From Vibrio aerogenes (GTDB lineage: Bacteria > Pseudomonadota > Gammaproteobacteria > Enterobacterales > Vibrionaceae), in the NCBI RefSeq assembly GCF_024346755.1, contig NZ_AP024861.1, positions 1,550,001-1,614,000 of the forward strand: DNA of 64,000 bases, written 5' to 3'. The notes beneath the pieces are model-generated. The model was given only the letters and a program-made list of their open reading frames with translations, had not been told where the DNA came from and made no database searches. A program made the translations under genes and the position numbers. This document shows, piece after piece, positions 29,467-38,283 of this stretch (position 1 is its first letter; every line of letters begins with the position of its first letter).

Positions 29467-30240
29467 TTACTGAGTGACTTTTCTGACTTGCAGGATAATA
29501 CCCATTAGCGGATGATCAAAATAGATGGTTTCTCCGCTACGCATCCTTCTCTTCTGATTTAGCCGGTATGGTTGTAAAAACTTTTCTTCAGTAACGACCG
29601 AATTGATGGACTGAAGGTGGCCAAGCTGTATATTTGTATCATGATTACTTTCAGCATCTGAGCTGGTATCAACAGGGATATCCTGAACGGATATTTCTTT
29701 GATTCCAGGTATTTTCAGGTCAAAAACTGCGTCAGCATACAAATAGTGCTGAACATAAACCTGAAGCTTTCCATCCAGTTCATAAAGCGCTTTAGGGATG
29801 GATGTTTCAATCACACCTTCGACTGGAGAGTGGCTTAAAGAGGATGCCAGTTCTCTGCCATCGGGCCGATAGACAGACGCGAAATTCTTACCTGCTTGAA
29901 TATGAAAAGCAGGTGCATACGCTTGCCCCTGATCTCCCTGTCGCCACGCTGTGTGCAAGAGCACATGAAAGCCTGCGTGCCGGTTCAGCCTTTGCTCCTG
30001 CGCATTTAATTTATATTCACTACGGGGGAGAAGAGCCACTCCTTTTTTTGCCCGATAACTTTGAGAATTCAGGCTGCCAGTTTTATTAAATGCAATGGCA
30101 GGAAGACGAGCCGGCCAGGATTCATTTGTATTTTCAGTATCTGCGACACGTTTAAAAATGATCACTTCGATGTCAAATTGTCTCTTAGCCCAACCAGGCA
30201 TTGCGATGAAGAGCATCAATAGTGGGATCAGCTTTTTCAT
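29467..30240 (-). CDS. csiV: CsiV-like periplasmic protein (DUF-type), PBP1A activation partner
   Basis: In V. cholerae, CsiV is a peptidoglycan-binding periplasmic protein required with LpoA for PBP1A function. The 257 residues have a signal peptide (about 1-18, ending PGWA) and the family start KRQFDIEVIIFKR, followed by a globular part rich in Gln/Tyr and a C-terminal FDHPLMGIILQVRKVTQ. I use the ATG at 30240: GGGAG lies 5 bases before it, whereas an in-frame GTG at 30246 overlaps that site. Position between ndh and mfd supports the assignment. The name is by family and context resemblance. Confidence 0.75.
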   Translation of the reverse strand: MKKLIPLLMLFIAMPGWAKRQFDIEVIIFKRVADTENTNESWPARLPAIAFNKTGSLNSQSYRAKKGVALLPRSEYKLNAQEQRLNRHAGFHVLLHTAWRQGDQGQAYAPAFHIQAGKNFASVYRPDGRELASSLSHSPVEGVIETSIPKALYELDGKLQVYVQHYLYADAVFDLKIPGIKEISVQDIPVDTSSDAESNHDTNIQLGHLQSINSVVTEEKFLQPYRLNQKRRMRSGETIYFDHPLMGIILQVRKVTQ

Positions 30241-30285
30241 TATCACTCCCTTACGATGATTAGAGATTTTGGCCGTTGTCAGGCA

Positions 30286-33200
30286 TTATACTTTGGGTAA
30301 CAGATTTTGTTGAAAATATGTCAGTATATCCTGAATAAACCGGAGTCTCTCCGGGCGTTGTTCCAGTGACACGGTAAATTTCAGTTTTGTCGGCCCGTCC
30401 ATAGCAAATACCTGGGGCTGGGACTGCAAAAGCTGGACTAAACAGGTTGGGTCAATATTAGCATTAAGATGAAAATCTATATAACCACCTTTTTGATGGG
30501 CCTCTATTTTCCTGATATTCAGTTTCGCTGCTTTCAGCTTAAATTGAGTAATTTCCAATAAATTTAACGCGGCATCCGGCAGTTTTCCAAACCGGTCTAT
30601 GAGCTCAACTTTGAGTTCATTCAGTTCATTTTCATCAGCGACGCTGGCAATCTGTTTATACATCGATAACCGTGTATTAATATCCGGAATATAGTCATCA
30701 GGTAACAGAGCAGGTAGTCTGAATTCAACTTCAGTCTGTTCTTTGAGTAAGTCTTCAAGCGCGGGCTCTTTGCCAGACTTTAATGCTTCAACAGCTTGTT
30801 CAAGCATTTCCATATACAGCGTAAATCCTACGGATTGTATCTGACCACTTTGCTCATCACCCAGCAACTCTCCCGCGCCTCTGATTTCAAGATCATGTGT
30901 TGCCAGTGTAAAACCAGCTCCAAGATCTTCCAGAGATGCCAGCGCCTCTAAACGTTTTACGGCATCTTTGGTTAAAGCCTTCGGAGGCGGCGTCATCAGA
31001 TAAGCATAAGCTTGGTGGTGTGAACGTCCGACCCTGCCTCTGAGCTGGTGTAATTGAGCCAGACCCAGAGTATCTGCTCTGTGAATGATGATTGTATTTG
31101 CTGTCGGAACATCAATACCAGTTTCAATAATTGTGGTACAAACTAACAAATTAAAACGTTGGTGGTAGAAGTCGTTCATAATTTGTTCAAGTTCACGCTC
31201 CCGCATTTGTCCATGAGCGACAGTAATACGGGCTTCCGGGATCAGCTTTTCTAAATCTGCAGCGACTTTATCAATCGTTTCTACCTGATTATGAAGATAG
31301 TAAACCTGTCCCCCCCGCATGATTTCACGTAAAACTGCTTCACGAATCACACTGTTTTCATCTTGACGGATGAACGTTTTAACCGCAAGCCGTCTTGCTG
31401 GCGGGGTCGCAATAATAGAAAGATCCCGCATGCCACTCATCGCCATATTGAGTGTCCGGGGAATCGGTGTCGCTGTGAGTGTCAGAATATCCACATCTGC
31501 CCGCATCGCTTTGACTTTTTCTTTTTGGCGGACCCCAAAACGATGTTCTTCGTCAACAATTAACAGGCCCAGATCATTAAACTGAAGTTCACTGGACAGT
31601 AACTTATGAGTACCAACCAGAATATCTACTTTTCCTTCTTTTACATCGCTGATGATCTGTTTTTGTTCTTTTGCTGTTTTGAATCGGGAAAGCACCTCAA
31701 CACGAATTGGATGATTGGCAAATCGATCCCGGAAGTTTTCAAAATGTTGCTGTGCTAATAAGGTGGTCGGAACAAGTACAGCAACCTGTTTACCATTATC
31801 AGTACTGACAAATGCAGCACGCATGGCGACTTCGGTTTTGCCGAAACCAACGTCGCCACACACAAGGCGGTCCATGGCTTTATTTTGACACATATCAGAA
31901 AGAACGGCGTTAATCGCCATTGCCTGATCATCGGTTTCTTCAAAAGGAAATCCTGATTTGAAAGTAGCGTATTGTTCCCGGTCAAGAGCAAACCGGTAAC
32001 CCGGTTTAATTTCGCGTTTGGCATACACATCGAGGAGTTCCGCAGCGACATCCCGGACTTTTTCAGCGGCTCTGCGCCGGGCTTTTGACCAGGCTTCTCC
32101 GCCCAGCTTATGAATCGGAGCATGGTCTTCAGCATCGCCTGAATAACGACTGATTAAGTTGAGTGAAGCAACCGGGACATAGAGCTTCGCCTCATTTTGA
32201 TACTCCAGAGTCATATATTCAGTTTTGATGCCGCCAACTTCTAATGTCTGTAACCCAAGATAGCGTCCGATGCCATGATCAATATGTACAACGGGTTGTC
32301 CGGGTTTTAACTCCGCAAGATTGCGAATGATAGCGTCACCGTTTGTCTGGCGTTTATCTTTCTTACGCCGGTGAATGACCCGATCACCCAGTAAGTCACT
32401 TTCACAGATAAGTGCAACGGGGGGGTGCTGCAAAATAAAACCGTGCTCAGCAGCCCCGACAATAAGAGATAAAGAAGCATCATCATGGCAAGCCTGATAA
32501 AAATCAGCTTGTTCAGCCGGCCTGAATTTTATGGGGTGTAGCAGTTCGAGAAGCGCTTCCCGACGACCTTCTGATTCAACTGAAAAAATAATTTTACCAG
32601 CAAAATTTTCAGCAAACTGACGCAAAGAACCGAGAGGTTCTTTCTGTTGATGCTGCAGTTTGATGTCTGGCAGTAAACTTATCGGGGCGTTTGTTCTGCC
32701 AGATTTACTCTCTATTGCTGTCTGATGCAACTGAACTGATGGATATTGTTTCAGGTAGCCGAACAGATGATCTTTTTGCAGCCATAGTTCTCCGGGAGGA
32801 AGCAGCGGACGTAATGGATCGACTTTTCGTTGTTCATATCGTTCACTGACATCCGTGAGAAAACGATCAATCGCCGGTTCGGGATCGCCAATGATAATGA
32901 TCTGACTTTCATCCGGAAGGTAATCAAATAATGTCTCAGTCTGTTCAAAAAACAGAGGCTGCCAGTACTCAATACCGGCAGGCCAGGTGCCTTTTGAGAC
33001 TTGCATATATACAGATTCAGGTTCTCTTCGGGCCTCAAACTGTTGACGCCAGCGGTTCCGGAACGCTTCAATGGCATCTGCTGATGTCGGAAACTCATGA
33101 GCAGGTAATAAACAGATCTCATCTATGGTTTCCAGAGAGCGTTGGGTCTCGGTATCAAATGTACGGATTGTTTCGATTTCATCATCGAAAAAGTCAAAGC

Positions 33201-33747
33201 GATACGGATGCTCACATCCCATTGGAAACAAATCAAGTATAGCTCCCCGGCTTGCATATTCCCCTGGCCCAAAAACCTGGTCGACATGCCTGTAGCCAGA
33301 TTGTTCAAGCTGATGACGGAGTTTTTCTAATGAAAACTGGTCACCCTGTCTGACCATCAGCGTGTGTTGCAGGAGGAATGATCTGGGCGACTGTTTTTGG
33401 AGCAGGGTAGAAACGGGTGCGATCGTTATCCCGGCCTTTTTGTTTGGCAGCTGGTACAGTCTGGATATGCGTTCAGAAATGATTTCCTGATGAGGAGAGA
33501 AATTGTCGTAAGGAAGTGTTTCCCAATCAGGAAAAAGTGCAATTTCCTGTGAGAAAAAAGCTTCGGTCTCTTGCTGTAATTTTAATGCGGTTTGCGTATC
33601 AGCGGTGACCAGTAATGTATGGTGATTATGCTGCAGTGCTAATTCTGCAGCTGCAAGAGCAAGGCTGGAACCGGACAGGTTTCCGATTTGTTTTTTGTCC
33701 CCTGAGCCTTGGGGGACACTGACAGATAATATGGATGGCGTGGTCAT
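30286..33747 (-). CDS. mfd: Transcription-repair coupling factor Mfd
   Basis: ATP-driven translocase that removes RNA polymerase stalled at lesions and recruits UvrA. The 1153 residues comprise an N-terminal UvrB-like part (FFPDWETLPYDNFSPHQEI; FGPGEYASRGAILDLFP), an RNA-polymerase-interacting domain (about 480-560, GQPVVHIDHGIGRY), the RecG-like motor with Walker A CGDVGFGKTEVA and the DEEH box, and a C-terminal TRCF domain. I start at the ATG at 33747, 10 bases after the PilZ stop; a TTG at 33777 would overlap the PilZ gene. Translational coupling to the PilZ gene is likely. Confidence 0.96.
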   Translation of the reverse strand: MTTPSILSVSVPQGSGDKKQIGNLSGSSLALAAAELALQHNHHTLLVTADTQTALKLQQETEAFFSQEIALFPDWETLPYDNFSPHQEIISERISRLYQLPNKKAGITIAPVSTLLQKQSPRSFLLQHTLMVRQGDQFSLEKLRHQLEQSGYRHVDQVFGPGEYASRGAILDLFPMGCEHPYRFDFFDDEIETIRTFDTETQRSLETIDEICLLPAHEFPTSADAIEAFRNRWRQQFEARREPESVYMQVSKGTWPAGIEYWQPLFFEQTETLFDYLPDESQIIIIGDPEPAIDRFLTDVSERYEQRKVDPLRPLLPPGELWLQKDHLFGYLKQYPSVQLHQTAIESKSGRTNAPISLLPDIKLQHQQKEPLGSLRQFAENFAGKIIFSVESEGRREALLELLHPIKFRPAEQADFYQACHDDASLSLIVGAAEHGFILQHPPVALICESDLLGDRVIHRRKKDKRQTNGDAIIRNLAELKPGQPVVHIDHGIGRYLGLQTLEVGGIKTEYMTLEYQNEAKLYVPVASLNLISRYSGDAEDHAPIHKLGGEAWSKARRRAAEKVRDVAAELLDVYAKREIKPGYRFALDREQYATFKSGFPFEETDDQAMAINAVLSDMCQNKAMDRLVCGDVGFGKTEVAMRAAFVSTDNGKQVAVLVPTTLLAQQHFENFRDRFANHPIRVEVLSRFKTAKEQKQIISDVKEGKVDILVGTHKLLSSELQFNDLGLLIVDEEHRFGVRQKEKVKAMRADVDILTLTATPIPRTLNMAMSGMRDLSIIATPPARRLAVKTFIRQDENSVIREAVLREIMRGGQVYYLHNQVETIDKVAADLEKLIPEARITVAHGQMRERELEQIMNDFYHQRFNLLVCTTIIETGIDVPTANTIIIHRADTLGLAQLHQLRGRVGRSHHQAYAYLMTPPPKALTKDAVKRLEALASLEDLGAGFTLATHDLEIRGAGELLGDEQSGQIQSVGFTLYMEMLEQAVEALKSGKEPALEDLLKEQTEVEFRLPALLPDDYIPDINTRLSMYKQIASVADENELNELKVELIDRFGKLPDAALNLLEITQFKLKAAKLNIRKIEAHQKGGYIDFHLNANIDPTCLVQLLQSQPQVFAMDGPTKLKFTVSLEQRPERLRFIQDILTYFQQNLLPKV

Positions 33748-33757
33748 TTCAATTGGT

Positions 33758-34327
33758 TTAATCGTTATCCCGTTCAACGGAACGTTGACGAAGTAATTTT
33801 TGTTGTTGGTAAAGTGCAGCTTTAATCAGTAAGTCCTGATCGCTGTCTCTGAGACGGACATACCGGGCTTTCACCGAATAATAACTGCCTTCCTGCTGGC
33901 ACGATTCAACCTCTGCGTAGCAATAAATGGCAGAGGGTGGATAATCAAGGAATAATTTCACTCTGAGTCTGGTCCCGGTTGCCACTGGTGTGTCGCTTGT
34001 ATAAGTAAACTGACTTGCCCCGAAAGACACTGTTTGATGGCAAAGCGAAGGTTCGTTTTGCTGTGACAGCATAAAATTCAGTAGCAGATTTAACTTTCGG
34101 TTTTGGCTGTCGAGCAGGTTCACCAGACTTTTCAGGTCCCGGCTTTTTAATTCTTGTTTTGCAGTATCTGCCAGTTGCTCCAGCTGGCTGAATTCACTGG
34201 CAACCACAAACGGTACAGGAATTTCAGCGATGAAATCTTCATCGTCAGGCAGCAAAAAACTTTCATCTAATGGTTCGATGTTACTTGTCAGTGAGTGAAC
34301 GACTGTAAAAAACTCTTGTTCGATCAT
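33758..34327 (-). CDS. PilZ-family protein upstream of mfd (PlzB-like)
   Basis: PilZ domains usually bind cyclic di-GMP through RxxxR and (D/N)xSxxG. This 189-residue protein has an N-terminal helical part (about 30-85, FSQLEQLADTAKQELKS) and a C-terminal beta-barrel (about 95-180, LRVKLFLDYPPSAIYCYAEV). RxxxR is not visible, and the second motif is only approximated by TVSFGASQ, so cyclic di-GMP binding is doubtful. The V. cholerae gene beside mfd, plzB, is also reported as non-canonical. Start at 34327 follows AAGGAA by 6 bases. It is co-transcribed with mfd. Confidence 0.8.
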   Translation of the reverse strand: MIEQEFFTVVHSLTSNIEPLDESFLLPDDEDFIAEIPVPFVVASEFSQLEQLADTAKQELKSRDLKSLVNLLDSQNRKLNLLLNFMLSQQNEPSLCHQTVSFGASQFTYTSDTPVATGTRLRVKLFLDYPPSAIYCYAEVESCQQEGSYYSVKARYVRLRDSDQDLLIKAALYQQQKLLRQRSVERDND

Positions 34328-34491
34328 AATGAATTCCTTCATACCAGAACATTGATTATCACCATACAGATGAAGTAATCAAGGGATATGCGGTCATTCA
34401 TGCGAATTAACAAGGATTTGGCAAATTAATGCTACAACCTCAAGCTGATAATCGTTAAAGTACCGGGCAATACTTTCGATGGATTTATTGT

Positions 34492-35700
34492 ATGTTTCAT
34501 CCTGTTTCTGTTTTTATTGGCCTCAGGTATCTGAGGGGACAATCAGGTGATCGCTTCAGCCGCTTTGTGTCGAGAATATCCACAGCTGGTATTACGATTG
34601 GTGTTTTGTCGCTGGTGGTCGTGTTATCGGTGATGAATGGATTTGAATCACAGCTCAAAGGCCGGATTTTAGGTGTCTTACCTCAGGCTATGGTATATCA
34701 ACAGAAAGAAAAAACACCATGGAGCAAGACATCTCCGGCTTTCATTTCCGGGTTATCAGTCAGCCATCAGGCCGAGCCTCTGGTTCGAAGCGAAGCTGTG
34801 ATTCAAAGTACCACAGAGCTCTCTGCGGGAATCCTGCTGGGAATATTACCTGAAACGGGTGATCCGGTTTCAGATTATTTAATTGCCGGAGATATGAAAA
34901 ATATATATCCGGGTGCTTATTCTGTATTTCTTGGCAGCCAGCTGGCAAGGCGGCTGAATGTTACTCTTGGGGATAAAGTCCGTTTAATGGTCACACAGGC
35001 CAGTCTTTTTACACCTCTGGGGCGGATTCCCAGTCAGCGAAATTTCATCGTGGCAGGAATATTTAATACGGGGTCTGACATTGATGGCCAGTTGATGATT
35101 ACACATATCCGGGATGCTCAACGATTATTGCGTTTACAGGAAAATGTTATTTCCGGCTGGCGGCTGTTTTTTAATGATCCGTTTGTTGTTTCTGATATTG
35201 ATCGTAATGCCTTACCTGAAGGATGGCACTGGAGTGACTGGCGGGAACAGCGTGGTGAGCTTTTTCAGGCAGTAAAAATGGAAAAAAACATGATGGGGTT
35301 GATGTTGGGCCTGATTGTGGCAATTGCAGCATTTAATATTATTTCTGCGCTGATTATGGTGGTGATGGAGAAGCAGTCGGAGGTGGCTATTTTGAAGACC
35401 CAGGGAATGAATAAATTACAGGTGCTGTTTATTTTCATTGTTCAGGGAGCAAGTAGTGGTATTGTCGGGGCTGTATCCGGCGGTATTTTGGGTATTTTGC
35501 TGGCATCATACCTGAATGAGATTTTGTCTGTACTCGGTGTGGATTTGAGAACTTTAGGTGGGTCTTTACCGGTTGATATTCATCTGGTTCAGGTATTTGT
35601 GGTTGAACTTTTTACTATCGGATTAAGTATATTGGCGACGTTTTATCCTTCTTTACGGGCATCATCCGTCCATCCTGCTGAGGCGCTGAGATATGAATAA
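34492..35700 (+). CDS. lolC: Lipoprotein-releasing system permease LolC
   Basis: Inner-membrane subunit of the LolCDE ABC complex that extracts outer-membrane lipoproteins and hands them to LolA. The 402 residues have an N-terminal helix (about 25-50, [20 protein letters not shown]), a large periplasmic domain (about 50-265) that contacts LolA, and three C-terminal helices (FtsX-like permease pattern). It overlaps the lolD start by 8 bases. Separate LolC and LolE genes are present rather than a single LolF. Confidence 0.95.
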   Translation: MFHPVSVFIGLRYLRGQSGDRFSRFVSRISTAGITIGVLSLVVVLSVMNGFESQLKGRILGVLPQAMVYQQKEKTPWSKTSPAFISGLSVSHQAEPLVRSEAVIQSTTELSAGILLGILPETGDPVSDYLIAGDMKNIYPGAYSVFLGSQLARRLNVTLGDKVRLMVTQASLFTPLGRIPSQRNFIVAGIFNTGSDIDGQLMITHIRDAQRLLRLQENVISGWRLFFNDPFVVSDIDRNALPEGWHWSDWREQRGELFQAVKMEKNMMGLMLGLIVAIAAFNIISALIMVVMEKQSEVAILKTQGMNKLQVLFIFIVQGASSGIVGAVSGGILGILLASYLNEILSVLGVDLRTLGGSLPVDIHLVQVFVVELFTIGLSILATFYPSLRASSVHPAEALRYE

Positions 35701-36376
35701 CCTGCTTCATTGTCATTGTATTAAAAAAACTTACCAGGAAGGCAGTTTATCTACGCAAGTCTTAAATGGTGTGAGCTTCTCAATGTCCCGGGGAGAACTG
35801 GTTTCTATTGTCGGAGCATCCGGTTCCGGAAAAAGTACATTACTGCATATATTGGGGGCTTTAGATACACCAACCAGCGGGGATGTGAACTTTTTAGGGC
35901 AGCCGTTATCTGATCTGAAAGATAAGCAACAAGCCAGAATCCGGAACCGGCATATCGGGTTTATCTATCAGTTTCATCATTTGTTATCTGATTTCAGTGC
36001 GTTAGAGAATGTTGCTATGCCTTTGCTCATCGGGGGAGAAAAACCTTCTCTGGCCCGTCGTCATGCTGAAGAGTGGTTGAAGAAAGTCGGTTTGTCTCAC
36101 CGTGTCGGACACAGACCCGGTGAATTATCCGGAGGAGAAAGACAACGGGTTGCCATCGCCAGAGCTTTGGTGAATCAACCCGAACTGGTTTTGGCTGATG
36201 AGCCAACAGGAAATCTGGATTATAAAACGGCGCATGCAATTTATGATTTGATGCGGGAGCTGAATGAATTGTCACAGACTGCCTTTTTAGTTGTGACTCA
36301 TGATCAGGAGCTGGCCGATAAAATGGATCGTAAGCTGTTCATGAAAGATGGGCTGTTGGTTCAGGTGGAGGTTTAA
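35693..36376 (+). CDS. lolD: Lipoprotein-releasing system ATP-binding protein LolD
   Basis: ATPase of LolCDE; ATP hydrolysis drives lipoprotein release. The 227 residues carry Walker [10 protein letters not shown], the Q-loop region IYQFHHLL, signature [15 protein letters not shown], Walker [13 protein letters not shown] and the switch His in VVTHDQELA. It overlaps lolC by 8 bases and precedes lolE by 5, so the three are translated as one operon. Confidence 0.97.
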   Translation: MNNLLHCHCIKKTYQEGSLSTQVLNGVSFSMSRGELVSIVGASGSGKSTLLHILGALDTPTSGDVNFLGQPLSDLKDKQQARIRNRHIGFIYQFHHLLSDFSALENVAMPLLIGGEKPSLARRHAEEWLKKVGLSHRVGHRPGELSGGERQRVAIARALVNQPELVLADEPTGNLDYKTAHAIYDLMRELNELSQTAFLVVTHDQELADKMDRKLFMKDGLLVQVEV

Positions 36377-36381
36377 GCTTA

Positions 36382-37629
36382 ATGTTATCTTCTTTGTCTC
36401 TGTTGATTGGCTATCGTTTCAGCCGCTCCAGAAAACGAAATCAATTAGTTTCTTTCATATCGATATCATCCATGATTGGTATTGCTTTTGGTGTTTCAGT
36501 CATTATCGTTGGATTGTCGGCTATGAATGGTTTTGAACGAGAACTGAATCACCGGGTACTTTCTGTCATTCCTCACGGTGAGTTTGAAGGTGTCAGAGGG
36601 CCAATCCAGGACTGGCCGAAAATGATTGAAAAAGTGGATCAGTTTCAGGATGTTCTGGCAGCTGCGCCCTATGTCCGGTTTGTGGCACTTGCAGAAAATG
36701 GTCAGCAATTGAAGGCAGTCGAAGTGCGTGGTGTTGAACCTGTAAGTGAAGATGGCGTATCTGATTTATCAAAATATATTTCAGGTGAAAGCTGGAAAAA
36801 TTTTGTACCGGGGAAGAAGCAAATCATTTTAGGGCAGGGGGTTGCTCAGAAGTTAGCGATCAAAACTGGTGATTTTCTTACCTTAATGGTTCCGGAAAAA
36901 AAATCCGGATCCGGATTATTGAAATCTCCACAGAGAATCCGGCTTCAGGTCAGTGGATTATTGAAATTACATGGGCAAATTGACCATAATTTGGTGCTTA
37001 TTCCTCTGGCCGATGCACAGCAATATACCGGGATAGGCAGCGCAGTCTCCGGTATTTCTGTCAAAGTATCTGATGTCTTTCGTGCCAGTGAAATAGTGAG
37101 AGAGGTTGGTCGTCAGTTGGAGCAGTATGTCTATCTGACAAGCTGGCAACGTAAGTACGGTTACCTTTACCGGGATATTCAGCTTGTCAGAACCATTCTG
37201 TATTTGGTGATGTTCCTCGTGATCGGTGTGGCGAGCTTTAACCTTGTCTCTACTCTAACAATGGCCGTCAAAGATCGGGCTTCAGAAATTGCGATTCTCA
37301 GGACGATGGGGGCATCAGATCACCTGATTCGTCTCATTTTTATGTGGCAGGGTGTATTTTCCGGTGTATTCGGGAGTCTGGCGGGTAGTGCTGCCGGGAT
37401 TGCGATTTCATTCAATCTTACTCATATTATTCAATGGATGGAGCGCTTGTTTCATCATCACTTTTTGTCTGGTGATATCTATTTTGTTGACTTTTTACCA
37501 TCTCAGGTCAGAACTGAAGATGTACTCATGGTATCCGTAACCGCGATTGTCCTCAGTTTAGTCGCAACTTTGTATCCGGCATCCCGCGCTAACCGGTTGA
37601 ATCCTGCCTCTGTCCTTTCTTCAAAATAA
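36382..37629 (+). CDS. lolE: Lipoprotein-releasing system permease LolE
   Basis: Second membrane subunit of LolCDE, which binds the lipoprotein substrate. The 415 residues repeat the LolC layout: N-terminal helix after SLLIGYRFSRSRKRNQLVSF, large periplasmic domain (about 50-270), three C-terminal helices, and the FtsX-type end ATLYPASRANRLNPASVL. Distinguished from LolC by position after lolD and by sequence. The 3' end faces the DUF2062 gene. Confidence 0.95.
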   Translation: MLSSLSLLIGYRFSRSRKRNQLVSFISISSMIGIAFGVSVIIVGLSAMNGFERELNHRVLSVIPHGEFEGVRGPIQDWPKMIEKVDQFQDVLAAAPYVRFVALAENGQQLKAVEVRGVEPVSEDGVSDLSKYISGESWKNFVPGKKQIILGQGVAQKLAIKTGDFLTLMVPEKKSGSGLLKSPQRIRLQVSGLLKLHGQIDHNLVLIPLADAQQYTGIGSAVSGISVKVSDVFRASEIVREVGRQLEQYVYLTSWQRKYGYLYRDIQLVRTILYLVMFLVIGVASFNLVSTLTMAVKDRASEIAILRTMGASDHLIRLIFMWQGVFSGVFGSLAGSAAGIAISFNLTHIIQWMERLFHHHFLSGDIYFVDFLPSQVRTEDVLMVSVTAIVLSLVATLYPASRANRLNPASVLSSK

Positions 37630-37643
37630 TGTAATCATATTTT

Positions 37644-37682
37644 ATGACAACGATATTTTCGATCAGGAAAACACGTTGTCAT
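37644..37682. repeat. Inverted repeat between lolE and the DUF2062 gene
   Basis: ATGACAACG (37644-37652) and CGTTGTCAT (37674-37682) are perfect 9-bp arms around 21 bases. It is 15 bases past the lolE stop and could be a weak terminator for either convergent gene; T runs are poor. Confidence 0.6.
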
Positions 37683-37765
37683 TCTATCCTGTCATATTTT
37701 GCATTTGGTTTTGGGATGTGCGATGTGATTCGGTTTTCTGTGCAGGACAGCCTGCCATAAACCAG

Positions 37766-38275
37766 TTACTTTAACTGTCGCTTCTGCCAGCTTCGGACGA
37801 CAGAGTATCGCCAGAGCCCGTGAATACCAAAGTATCCGATAACAGCGCAGACGATACCGCAAATCGTACATCCGACCAGAAGTGGCGGAGCAATTGAAGA
37901 CATTTGATTGGCAATAAAATCCCATGACAATTCAAAATGAAAATGTTGTGGGGGCTCACTCAGCACCCATGCGCCAAGTTTATATGCAAAATAAAATAAC
38001 ACTGGCATGGTGATTGGATTGCTGACCCAGACCAAAGCAATTGATAGCGGAAGATTGACACCGCATAAAATGGCCAGACCAGCAGACATGATCATCTGAC
38101 TGGGGAGTGGGACAAAAGCCATAAAAAGGCCAATAGCAAAGGCACCGGCTGCAGAGCGGCGATTTAGACACCATAAATTAGGGTTATAAAGAACATTCCC
38201 AAAAATTTTCAGTGCTTTTTGGCGTTTGATTAATTCTCTGTCTGGCAAAAAACGTTTAATAAGTTTTTTAGGCAT
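37766..38275 (-). CDS. DUF2062 membrane protein
   Basis: A 169-residue protein of the DUF2062 family with two or three hydrophobic helices (about 45-75, AAGAFAIGLFMAFVPLPSQM; 85-115; 125-155). The VPLPSQM stretch and the WVSNPITMPVLFYFAY segment are family marks. Function unknown; members often lie near comEC or LPS genes. The ATG at 38275 is chosen over a TTG at 38284. It is divergent from comEC with only 8 bases between start codons, so each promoter must lie inside the other gene. Confidence 0.88.
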   Translation of the reverse strand: MPKKLIKRFLPDRELIKRQKALKIFGNVLYNPNLWCLNRRSAAGAFAIGLFMAFVPLPSQMIMSAGLAILCGVNLPLSIALVWVSNPITMPVLFYFAYKLGAWVLSEPPQHFHFELSWDFIANQMSSIAPPLLVGCTICGIVCAVIGYFGIHGLWRYSVVRSWQKRQLK

Positions 38276-38283
38276 AAAAAACA

